This document shows, in pieces, positions 1-6,808 of a stretch of DNA of 6,808 nt. The notes beneath the pieces are model-generated. The model saw only the letters and a program-made list of their open reading frames with translations. It ran no database searches and was not told where the DNA came from. How positions within the stretch are numbered: position 1 is the stretch's first letter; every line of letters begins with the position of its first letter. Source of the stretch: an uncultured Flavobacterium sp. Its GTDB lineage: Bacteria; Bacteroidota; Bacteroidia; Flavobacteriales; Flavobacteriaceae. Where the stretch lies: positions 1 to 6,808 of the forward strand of contig CAMPIZ010000090.1 in NCBI GenBank assembly GCA_946886675.1, in the 5' to 3' direction. Made by a program: the position numbers and the translations under genes.

Positions 1-3000
1 GTTGATGTACGTGTATACAGGATTTTTGAGAACAATGTGATGCAGTTCCTTCAGGATAATGAGTTGGACGGCAATTATTCGCTCAGAAAAGTATCCCTGC
101 CAGTAGCCCGGAAAAAAATAACGCTTAATGCAGATAAACTGGTAGATTACAGCAAATGGAACTCTTATGCCCTGGATCTTTCAACCATTATAAAACCACA
201 AAAAGGCGCTATCTATAGGGTTGAGTTAAGCATGAAGAGATCATATTCTTTATACAGGTGTGAAGGTTCGGCTGCAGATGAAGATAAAGAAACGGAAGAA
301 GAGGAAGAAGACTTATATGATGAAGAATATGATGAATACCAGTATTATGATTATTACGATTATGATTATGACTGGCGCGAAAGGGACAATCCATGCAGTA
401 AATCCTATTATTACAACAGGGAGATAGCCACAAATGTACTGGCAAGCGACCTTGGTGTTATTGCAAAACGTGGCAGCAACAACACTTATTTTTTTGCGGT
501 AAATAATATAATTAATACACAACCTGTAAGTGGGGCAAAGGTGGAGCTGTACAATTATCAGCAGCAAAAAATGGCATCGGGAGAGACAGGCGCCGATGGT
601 ACCCTTACATTGTCGCACGATAAGAAAGCGTTTTTTGCCATAGTTAAAAAAGGAGACAATACTACTTACGTTAAAATGGCCGATGGTAATTCGCAGTCGG
701 TAAGCAGCTTTGATGTAGACGGTACCAAACTGCAAAAAGGGCTTAAAGGTTATATATATGGCGAAAGGGGAGTATGGCGTCCTGGTGACACGCTTTTTAT
801 AGGTTTTATACTTAATGATAAGGAATCTAAACTGCCTGCATCACATCCTGTAAAGTTAAGGCTTAGTGACCCTAAAGGGAAACTTGTTTTTGAAGCCGTA
901 CAGAGCTATTCTGCAAAAAATCATTATAAGTTTATAGTGCCTACACTGCAAACGGCACCCACAGGAAACTGGGAAGCGGTAGTCTCTATAGGTGGTGCAA
1001 GATTTTATAAAAGCATAAAAATTGAAACCATTAAGCCAAATAGGCTTAAAATAAAAAACGGCTTTACCGGTAGGACAATATACGGGTCTGAAAAGAACAC
1101 GGCAAAAGTAGATGTAGCATGGCTGCATGGTGCAATTGCCAAAGACCTTAAACTGGAAATGCAGGCCAGGTTTATGAAACAGAAAACCACATTTAAAAAC
1201 TATCATAATTATGTTTTTGATGACCCAGCACAACCGTTCAGGACAGAGGAAGTAAATATTTATACGGGAAGGACAAATGATAATGGCTCGGCCACTGTTA
1301 CACTTCAGCCTAAGCTGCAATCCAGGGCACCGGGTATGCTTAAAGCAGTAATTATGACAAAGGCATATGAAAAAGGCGGTGACTTTAGTACCGATGTTAT
1401 TACAGCATCATATTCCCCATTTGAAACCTATGTGGGTGTAAATATGCCGGAAGGCAACAAGTATGGTATGCTGGAAACCGGAAAGGCAAACCGCTTTGAT
1501 GTTGTTACGGTAGATGAAAAAGGAAGACCGAAGGCTTCAAAAAAACTGGAGGCGAGGGTATATAAGGTGGACTGGCGATGGTGGTGGGATGCTACAAACG
1601 ATAATTTATCATCTTATAGTTCGGCAGTGTCAAATACACCATATTATTCACAAAACATCGCGACCGATGCAAATGGCAAGGCATCTTTTAGTTTTGCAAC
1701 CGACGAAGATGAATGGGGGCGCTACCTGATAAGGGTTACCGATACAGAAAGCGGACACTCTGCCGGGGGCACTGTTTTAATAGATTATCCTTACTGGTCC
1801 GGCCGTACAAAGAACACAGGAGGGGAAGAGGCTTCGATGCTTGTGTTTACTACAAATAAGGATAAATATGCTGTAGGTGAGAAAATGAAAATATCTTTTC
1901 CTTCCGGTGAAGGGGGCAGGGCGTTAATTTCTCTTGAAAACGGATCTAAAGTTATTGAAACCCACTGGGCAGAAACCAAAAAAGGGGAAACCCAGGTAGA
2001 GATACCTGTTTCAACTAAAATGGCGCCTAATGTATATGTGCATATTACCCTGCTGCAGCCCCATGCCGGTACTAAAAATGATTCGCCTATAAGGTTGTAT
2101 GGTATAGTACCTGTTGATATAGTGGATAAAAATACCATACTGGAACCGCAAATAAGTATGCCTGCAGTATTAAAGCCCGAACAGAAAGCTACCATTAAGG
2201 TTAATGAAAAATCGGGCAGGGCAATGACTTATACCATAGCAATTGTAGACGAAGGCCTGTTGGACCTTACACGTTTCACCACACCTAATGCGTGGGACAG
2301 CTTTTATGCAAAAGAAGCGCTTGGAGTAAAGACATGGGATGTGTATGATGATATTATAGGCGCTTACGGCGGTAAGGTCAACCAGATATTCAGTATAGGC
2401 GGAGATGAGGATTTAGGGGGCGGACAGGCAAAAAAAGCCAATCGTTTTAAGCCTGTGGTAATCTATATGGGGCCTTATACGCTGGGTAAAGGCCAGACAA
2501 AATCGCATACTATAAAATTGCCAAAATATATAGGCTCTGTGCGAACTATGGTTGTGGCAGCCAATACCGATACTAATGCTTATGGCAGTGCAGAAAAAAC
2601 AACTCCGGTAAAAAGTCCGCTTATGTTGCTGGCTTCCCTTCCCAGAAAAGTTACACCGGGCGAAACCGTAACACTTCCGGTAACGGTATTTGCAATGGAG
2701 AATTATGTAAAAAATGTAACAGTACAGGTAAAAACCAATAATGGCTTTAAGGTAAATGGTGCTTCAAAACAAACAGTATCATTTAGCCAGCCTGATGAAA
2801 AAATAGCTTACTTTGATCTTAAAGTGGCCGATCTTACGGGTATTGGTAAGGTTACAGTTACTGCCATTTCCGGCAGCGAAAAAGCCAGTTATGATGTAGA
2901 GCTTGATATAGTGAACCCTAATCCCGTTACACAAAACTTTAAGTCGGTTATTATAGAACCAAACAGTTCGGCAGCCTTAAACTGGGAGGCCTTTGGCGTG

Positions 3001-4425
3001 CCGGGCAGCAATAAGGCAAGGCTGGAAGTTTCGTCTTTCCCTTCCATCGATTTTAACCGCAGGCTGGATTATCTTATACAATACCCTCACGGATGCCTTG
3101 AGCAGGTAACTTCGGGCGCATTTCCTCAGCTTTATCTTAATGATGTAGCCGATATTGATGAGGTAAGAAAACAGAAGATACAGCGCAATGTTACTGCAGC
3201 GATACAAAAACTGTCCCAATACCAGTCAGCAGAAGGAGGTTTTGTATACTGGCCGGGTAACCTTAACCCGGACGACTGGGGGTCAAGCTATGTAGGGCAT
3301 TTCTTTATAGAGGCTGAGAAAAAAGGATATACCCTGCCGCTTAATGCTAAAAGGCAGTGGCTTTCCTACCAGCAGAAAATGGCAAGACAATGGCGTTATT
3401 ATGAAGCTTATCATAATGATTTTGCGCAGGCTTACAGGCTGTATACCCTTGCTTTGGCCGGAGCTCCGGACCTTTCTTCGATGAACAGGCTGAGGGAAAC
3501 ACAGGGTATTTCAAACGAATCGAAGTTAAGACTTGCTGCTGCCTATGCGCTTGCCGGGCAAAAAAATGTGGGGCTTACACTGCTTAATCAAAGCAGTCTT
3601 GAACCGGATACCGGGTACAGGTATTATTACTATGGATCAGCAGAACGTAACAGGGCTATGGCACTGGAAACACTGGTTATACTGGGACAGAAAGAAAAGG
3701 CTTTTGAGATGGCCATTAAACTGGCAGATGCGATGTCTTCCCGCATGTGGATGAGTACGCAGACAACAGCCTATTGTTTATACTCCATGTCAAAGTTTGC
3801 AAAAGCCAATGGAACAAAAGGTATCGATATACAGTATACAAATGGAGGTAAAACCCAAAGCATTAGTACCAGTAAAACTTTTGCCGACAGAGTGCTTGCC
3901 GTAGGGGATAATAATAGCGTAACGGTTAAAAACAATAAGGACGCTACCTTATATGCCAAAGTAATTTATAGTGGTATTTTACCTGTAGGTGAAGAGCAGG
4001 TAGAGCAGCGGGGGCTTGCTGCTTCCATAAACTTTAAAGACAGGGCAGGCAATGCTGTTAACCCGGCATCCCTTAAGCAGGGTACGGAGTTTGTGGCAGA
4101 AGTGTATATAAGCAATCTTAAGGGTGAGGGGGTAGACAACATAGCTTTAACGCAAATAATTCCGTCAGGATGGGAGATAGTGAACACAAGGTTTACAGAC
4201 TTTGGCAGCTTTGCAGAAAACCAGGCAGATTACATCGATATAAGGGACGACAGGACCAACTTCTATTTTCCACTTAAGGCTAATGAAACAAAAAGCTTCA
4301 GGATACTGCTTAACGCTTCTTATCCTGGCAGTTATTATCTGCCGGGCGTGCAGTGTGAGGCAATGTATGATAACTCTTATCTGGCACGAACCAAAGGGCA
4401 ATGGGTGAAAGTCGTAAAAGAATAA
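1..4425 (+). CDS. Alpha-2-macroglobulin family protein, thioester-containing (5' partial)
   Basis: This is the C-terminal 1474 residues of a bacterial A2M, a large envelope protein thought to trap proteases: a cut in the bait region triggers collapse and covalent capture through an internal thioester. The frame is open from base 1, so the start, signal peptide or lipobox and first domains lie upstream; GTG 37 and ATG 40 are internal codons. In window residue numbers: an acidic/Tyr-rich insert at 93-124 between Cys87 and Cys132; the MG2 motif YGERGVWRPGD at 253-263; a bait-region-type (A2M_BRD) domain about 610-757, ending near VDEGLLDLTRF; a Gly-rich candidate bait linker about 798-813; the A2M domain from NRFKPVVIYMGP at about 814 through GSAE at 862-865; thioester GCLEQ at 1031-1035 (Cys1032, Gln1035) opening an alpha-helical domain; then C-terminal beta domains ending in KGQWVKVVKE. 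No frameshift or internal stop is seen. The stop overlaps pbpC by 25 bases. Family is near certain; protease-trap function is inferred from relatives. Confidence 0.96.
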   Translation, partial: VDVRVYRIFENNVMQFLQDNELDGNYSLRKVSLPVARKKITLNADKLVDYSKWNSYALDLSTIIKPQKGAIYRVELSMKRSYSLYRCEGSAADEDKETEEEEEDLYDEEYDEYQYYDYYDYDYDWRERDNPCSKSYYYNREIATNVLASDLGVIAKRGSNNTYFFAVNNIINTQPVSGAKVELYNYQQQKMASGETGADGTLTLSHDKKAFFAIVKKGDNTTYVKMADGNSQSVSSFDVDGTKLQKGLKGYIYGERGVWRPGDTLFIGFILNDKESKLPASHPVKLRLSDPKGKLVFEAVQSYSAKNHYKFIVPTLQTAPTGNWEAVVSIGGARFYKSIKIETIKPNRLKIKNGFTGRTIYGSEKNTAKVDVAWLHGAIAKDLKLEMQARFMKQKTTFKNYHNYVFDDPAQPFRTEEVNIYTGRTNDNGSATVTLQPKLQSRAPGMLKAVIMTKAYEKGGDFSTDVITASYSPFETYVGVNMPEGNKYGMLETGKANRFDVVTVDEKGRPKASKKLEARVYKVDWRWWWDATNDNLSSYSSAVSNTPYYSQNIATDANGKASFSFATDEDEWGRYLIRVTDTESGHSAGGTVLIDYPYWSGRTKNTGGEEASMLVFTTNKDKYAVGEKMKISFPSGEGGRALISLENGSKVIETHWAETKKGETQVEIPVSTKMAPNVYVHITLLQPHAGTKNDSPIRLYGIVPVDIVDKNTILEPQISMPAVLKPEQKATIKVNEKSGRAMTYTIAIVDEGLLDLTRFTTPNAWDSFYAKEALGVKTWDVYDDIIGAYGGKVNQIFSIGGDEDLGGGQAKKANRFKPVVIYMGPYTLGKGQTKSHTIKLPKYIGSVRTMVVAANTDTNAYGSAEKTTPVKSPLMLLASLPRKVTPGETVTLPVTVFAMENYVKNVTVQVKTNNGFKVNGASKQTVSFSQPDEKIAYFDLKVADLTGIGKVTVTAISGSEKASYDVELDIVNPNPVTQNFKSVIIEPNSSAALNWEAFGVPGSNKARLEVSSFPSIDFNRRLDYLIQYPHGCLEQVTSGAFPQLYLNDVADIDEVRKQKIQRNVTAAIQKLSQYQSAEGGFVYWPGNLNPDDWGSSYVGHFFIEAEKKGYTLPLNAKRQWLSYQQKMARQWRYYEAYHNDFAQAYRLYTLALAGAPDLSSMNRLRETQGISNESKLRLAAAYALAGQKNVGLTLLNQSSLEPDTGYRYYYYGSAERNRAMALETLVILGQKEKAFEMAIKLADAMSSRMWMSTQTTAYCLYSMSKFAKANGTKGIDIQYTNGGKTQSISTSKTFADRVLAVGDNNSVTVKNNKDATLYAKVIYSGILPVGEEQVEQRGLAASINFKDRAGNAVNPASLKQGTEFVAEVYISNLKGEGVDNIALTQIIPSGWEIVNTRFTDFGSFAENQADYIDIRDDRTNFYFPLKANETKSFRILLNASYPGSYYLPGVQCEAMYDNSYLARTKGQWVKVVKE
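277..372 (+). repeat. Acidic, tyrosine-rich low-complexity insert in the A2M protein
   Basis: These 96 bases encode 32 residues, of which 19 are Asp or Glu and 9 are Tyr. The first half is Glu-rich (with a run of five Glu) and the second half alternates Tyr and Asp. The tract is flanked by Cys87 (259-261) and Cys132 (394-396) in window numbering, which could form a disulfide that closes it as a surface loop; that is inference. At the DNA level the second half (about 343-372) is a run of imperfect TAT/GAT codons. It lies in a macroglobulin-like domain before MG2 and keeps the frame, so it is an insert and not a disruption. Confidence 0.85.
2392..2439 (+). other. Candidate bait region of the A2M protein
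   Basis: This stretch encodes a flexible Gly/Asp-rich segment, SIGGDEDLGGGQAKKA, between the conserved end of the bait-region-type domain (VDEGLLDLTRF, then WDVYDDIIGAYGG) and the start of the A2M domain (NRFKPVVIYMGP). In bacterial A2Ms the protease-sensitive bait lies at this junction. It has a Lys-Lys pair and small residues, plausible cleavage sites for trypsin-like or broad-specificity proteases. The assignment rests on position and composition only; the exact limits are uncertain. Confidence 0.5.
3091..3105 (+). other. Thioester motif GCLEQ of the A2M protein
   Basis: The codons GGA TGC CTT GAG CAG give Gly-Cys-Leu-Glu-Gln within the context YPHGCLEQVTSG. In A2M and complement C3-type proteins the Cys and Gln of CxEQ form the internal thioester that binds the trapped target covalently. 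Cys (3094-3096) and Gln (3103-3105) are both kept, so the protein belongs to the thioester-containing class and not to the bacterial A2M class that has lost this motif (the MagD/YfaS type). Confidence 0.93.
4401..4425 (+). other. 25-base overlap between the A2M and pbpC genes
   Basis: The pbpC start ATG (4401-4403) lies inside the last codons of the A2M gene, whose TAA stop is at 4423-4425, in a different frame. No promoter or terminator can fit between them, so the two genes are one transcription unit, and ribosomes ending on the A2M gene could reinitiate at pbpC. The purine-rich AAAGGG at 4391-4396 could help initiation but is weakly placed. Confidence 0.85.
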
Positions 4426-6764
4426 TTGTAAAATGGATAAATAAGCACAGGATAAAGCTGGGAATAGGTTTTGTCCTGCTGCTTGTTTACTATTTCTGCC
4501 TTCCGAAAAAGCTTTTTAATGAGCCTTACTCAACAGTTATTGAAAGTACTGAGGGTGATTTGCTCGCAGCGAGGATAGCCCGAGACGGCCAATGGCGTTT
4601 TCCGGCACAGGACAGTATACCTTATAAATTTAAACAATGTATAGTTTATTTTGAGGATCAGTATTTTTATTCTCATCCGGGATTTAATCCTGTTGCGATA
4701 GTAAATGCCATAAAGCAAAATTACAGGGCTGGCAGAGTAGTAAGGGGCGGGAGTACCTTAACGCAGCAGGTTATCCGGCTTTCGCGCGAAGGTAAAGCAC
4801 GCAGCTATCTGGAAAAAATAATTGAGCTTGTACTTGCCACCCGCCTGGAGTTAAGGCATTCAAAAGATGAAATACTGGGCTTGTATGCTGCCCACGCTCC
4901 TTATGGAGGCAATGTTGTTGGGCTGGAAATGGCTTCCTGGCGTTATTTTGGCGTGCGTCCGCATCAGCTTAGTTGGGCAGAAACAGCTACTCTTGCAGTA
5001 CTGCCTAATGCGCCCAGCCTTATTTATCCGGGTAAAAACCAGGAGCAACTGTTGGGTAAAAGAAACCGGCTGTTAAAAAAACTTTATGAGGAAGAAGTTA
5101 TAGATAAGGTAACTTATGAGCTTTCCTTACACGAACCACTGCCTGAAAAGCCATATGAGCTGCCGCAAACAGCACAGCACCTGTTGCAGCACATAGCTAA
5201 AACCCATGAAGGGGAACGTATTAAAACAACAGTAAAAAATGCGCTGCAAGGCAGGGCTAACCAAATTGCGGCCCGCTATTATCAGGAATACAGGCAAACA
5301 GAAATTTACAATCTGGCAATTCTTGTAGTTGATGCTGAAACGAGGAATATACTGGCTTACGTAGGCAATTCACCTACCGACAGAGCGCATCAGAAGGATG
5401 TGGATATTATTCCTGCACCCCGAAGTACAGGGAGTATACTTAAACCTTTATTATTTGCTTCCATGCTGGATGAAGGTGAACTCCTGCCCAATACCCTTGT
5501 GGCAGATGTGCCAACACAGATAGCAGGATACAGCCCTAAAAACTATGACCTTACCTATGACGGAGCTGTGCCTGCTCAAAAGGCGCTGGCACGTTCCCTT
5601 AATATACCTTCGGTGTTGATGCTTAAGGATTATGGCGTATACCGTTTTTATGAGCATCTTCAAAACTTTAAGCTAAGTGATATCAAGCAACATCCAAATC
5701 ACTATGGACTTTCTTTAATACTCGGTGGAGCCGAGTCTAACCTTTGGGATTTATGCCGTGCTTATGCGGGTCTCACATCTACACTCAATTATTTTAATAA
5801 TCATGAAGCCCGCTACAGGGATGCAGAGTTAGCCAACCTTAACTGGGATAGCAGTGTTAAGAGGACTTTCGGCAAAACGATATATAACAAACCTAATTTA
5901 GGAGCGGGAGCCATCTGGCTTACCTATAACGCTATGAAAGAAGTAAACAGGCCGGAAGGTGACGAGGCCTGGAAATTTTATGATTCCTCGCTTGAAATAG
6001 CCTGGAAAACAGGAACCAGTTTTGGAGGGCGCGATGCATGGGCTATAGGCACTAATTCTAAATATGTTGTAGGGGTATGGGTAGGTAATGCTTCCGGAGA
6101 AGGCAGGCCGTCGCTTACCGGAGTTAGCAGTGCTGCCCCTGTTTTGTTTGATGTTTTTAACCTGCTGCCAAGGCAGAGATGGTTTGTTACACCTTACAAC
6201 GATCTGGAGGAAGCTGAGGTATGCCAATTGAGCGGCCATCTGGCTGGACAGTACTGCCCAACCGTAAAGCAATGGATACCACATACAGGCAGGAAGACGG
6301 CTGTATGTCCGTATCATAGGCTGGTACATCTTGATGCATCAGGGCAATATCAGGTAAACAGTAGCTGCGAGAGTGTTGATAATATTATTACAAAGCCGTG
6401 GTTTGTGCTGCCGCCTGTTATGGAGTGGTACTACCGCAGCCTTCATATGTATTATATCTCCCTGCCGCCTTATCGGGAGGACTGTAGAGGAACATCCGGA
6501 AACTATATGGATTTTATATATCCAAAAGAAGATGGTAAAATATATCTTACCAAAGATTTTAACGGCGTTGTACAGCCTTTTGTACTTAAAACAGCACATA
6601 CACGGCCTGATGCCAAATTATTTTGGTATTTAGGCAACAAGTACCTGGGTGAAACCCAAACTTTTCATGAGATGCCTGTTAAAGCAGCATCGGGTAAATA
6701 CTATATTACCGTAACTGATGAAAAAGGTAATGAGATAAAGAGAAAAATTGAGATAATAGAATAG
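4401..6764 (+). CDS. pbpC: Penicillin-binding protein 1C (bifunctional transglycosylase/transpeptidase)
   Basis: A complete class A PBP of 787 residues, close to the usual PBP1C length, expected to be anchored in the inner membrane with its catalytic domains in the periplasm, where it polymerises and cross-links peptidoglycan. Residues 18-34 form one membrane segment after a basic N-terminus. GT51 motifs: EDQYFYSHPGF (85-95, catalytic Glu85), GGSTLTQQ (116-123), Glu142 at the position of the second conserved Glu, and KDEILGLYAAHAPYGG (155-170). Transpeptidase motifs: SILK (nucleophile Ser345, Lys348), SLN (399-401) and KTGTS (536-540). A Cys-rich linker (Cys608, Cys619, Cys636, His639) leads to a BiPBP_C-type beta domain at about 700-785. 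ATG 4401 is the only good start before the membrane segment; no strong ribosome binding site is seen (AAAGGG lies 5 to 10 bases upstream), as is usual in Bacteroidota. All catalytic motifs are intact. In E. coli, PBP1C is not the main synthase, so a repair or accessory role is inferred, in line with its A2M partner. Confidence 0.96.
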   Translation: MGESRKRIIVKWINKHRIKLGIGFVLLLVYYFCLPKKLFNEPYSTVIESTEGDLLAARIARDGQWRFPAQDSIPYKFKQCIVYFEDQYFYSHPGFNPVAIVNAIKQNYRAGRVVRGGSTLTQQVIRLSREGKARSYLEKIIELVLATRLELRHSKDEILGLYAAHAPYGGNVVGLEMASWRYFGVRPHQLSWAETATLAVLPNAPSLIYPGKNQEQLLGKRNRLLKKLYEEEVIDKVTYELSLHEPLPEKPYELPQTAQHLLQHIAKTHEGERIKTTVKNALQGRANQIAARYYQEYRQTEIYNLAILVVDAETRNILAYVGNSPTDRAHQKDVDIIPAPRSTGSILKPLLFASMLDEGELLPNTLVADVPTQIAGYSPKNYDLTYDGAVPAQKALARSLNIPSVLMLKDYGVYRFYEHLQNFKLSDIKQHPNHYGLSLILGGAESNLWDLCRAYAGLTSTLNYFNNHEARYRDAELANLNWDSSVKRTFGKTIYNKPNLGAGAIWLTYNAMKEVNRPEGDEAWKFYDSSLEIAWKTGTSFGGRDAWAIGTNSKYVVGVWVGNASGEGRPSLTGVSSAAPVLFDVFNLLPRQRWFVTPYNDLEEAEVCQLSGHLAGQYCPTVKQWIPHTGRKTAVCPYHRLVHLDASGQYQVNSSCESVDNIITKPWFVLPPVMEWYYRSLHMYYISLPPYREDCRGTSGNYMDFIYPKEDGKIYLTKDFNGVVQPFVLKTAHTRPDAKLFWYLGNKYLGETQTFHEMPVKAASGKYYITVTDEKGNEIKRKIEIIE

Positions 6765-6767
6765 TGA

Positions 6768-6808
6768 ATGAGAAAATCTGAAAATTTAAAATCAATAAGT
6801 AAAAGAAC
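6768..6808 (+). CDS. Possible start of a downstream gene (3' partial, doubtful)
   Basis: An ATG three bases after the pbpC stop opens a frame that stays open to the window end and encodes MRKSENLKSISKR, a hydrophilic and basic N-terminus. Its tight spacing to pbpC would suit an operon, but 13 codons without a stop is expected often by chance, even in AT-rich DNA, and no ribosome binding site or recognisable family motif is visible. If it is not a gene, this stretch is simply the AT-rich 3' flank of pbpC; no GC-rich hairpin with a T-run is seen in it. Confidence 0.25.
   Translation, partial: MRKSENLKSISKR

Noticed and set aside
37..42. GTG 37 / ATG 40 as the start codon of the A2M gene
   Set aside because: The same frame is open to base 1 and encodes VDVRVYRIFENN, which continues smoothly into the protein. 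A start here would leave out the signal peptide and N-terminal domains that an A2M needs.
313..735. 140-codon open frame on the - strand
   Set aside because: It is the mirror of the Asp/Tyr-rich part of the A2M gene; its Ile/Val-rich C-terminus simply reflects the complement of GAT/TAT codons. No family features, and it lies wholly within a well-supported gene.
856..1320. 154-codon open frame on the - strand
   Set aside because: Lies fully inside the A2M gene, is rich in Cys and Phe in a random pattern and shows no motif; a shadow of the coding strand.
3253..3271. GC-rich inverted repeat CCGGGT-7 bases-ACCCGG
   Set aside because: A 6-bp stem within the conserved coding stretch for YWPGNLNPDDWG in the thioester domain. 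The protein sequence explains it and no T-run follows, so it is not taken as a terminator or regulatory hairpin.
5898..6329. 143-codon open frame on the - strand inside pbpC
   Set aside because: Antisense to the transpeptidase motifs of pbpC, with no recognisable domain; a shadow frame.
6765..6808. Transcription terminator after pbpC
   Set aside because: The tail is AT-rich but has no stable GC stem followed by a T-run; any terminator must lie beyond the window.
1..6808. Mobile element, CRISPR array or novel defence cassette
   Set aside because: No transposase or integrase, spaced direct repeats, terminal inverted repeats or unexplained gene are seen; two known gene families account for more than 99% of the bases.

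Overview
The window is almost entirely coding and reads on the + strand. It holds two overlapping genes: the 3' part of a very large bacterial alpha-2-macroglobulin (A2M) family gene (open from base 1, stop at 4423-4425) and a complete pbpC gene for penicillin-binding protein 1C (4401-6764). A short tail follows (6765-6808) in which a further small reading frame may begin.

The organism is probably a member of the Bacteroidota, most likely a Flavobacterium-like bacterium. This is an inference from moderately AT-rich DNA, frequent AGG arginine and ATA isoleucine codons, the lack of clear Shine-Dalgarno sequences, and the style of the proteins (the MG2 motif YGERGVWRPGD in the A2M; LYAAHAPYGG in the transglycosylase domain of PBP1C). 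No rRNA, tRNA or other taxonomic marker is present.

Layout: 1-4425 encodes macroglobulin-like domains, an acidic and tyrosine-rich insert (277-372), the MG2 motif (757-789), the bait-region-type domain (about 1828-2271), a Gly-rich candidate bait linker (2392-2439), the central A2M domain, an intact thioester motif GCLEQ (3091-3105) in an alpha-helical thioester domain, and C-terminal beta domains. 4401-6764 encodes a short N-terminal membrane anchor, a GT51 transglycosylase, a class A transpeptidase and a C-terminal BiPBP_C-type domain. There is no non-coding stretch longer than about 45 bases.

The two genes overlap by 25 bases and are almost certainly co-transcribed and perhaps translationally coupled. 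A2M next to pbpC is a widely known bacterial arrangement (E. coli yfhM-pbpC is the reference case). The accepted idea is that the A2M traps foreign proteases that enter the periplasm, while PBP1C makes or repairs peptidoglycan at damaged sites. I see no sign of a mobile element, CRISPR array, toxin system or other new type of system. The most distinctive local feature is the Asp/Glu/Tyr-rich insert of the A2M.
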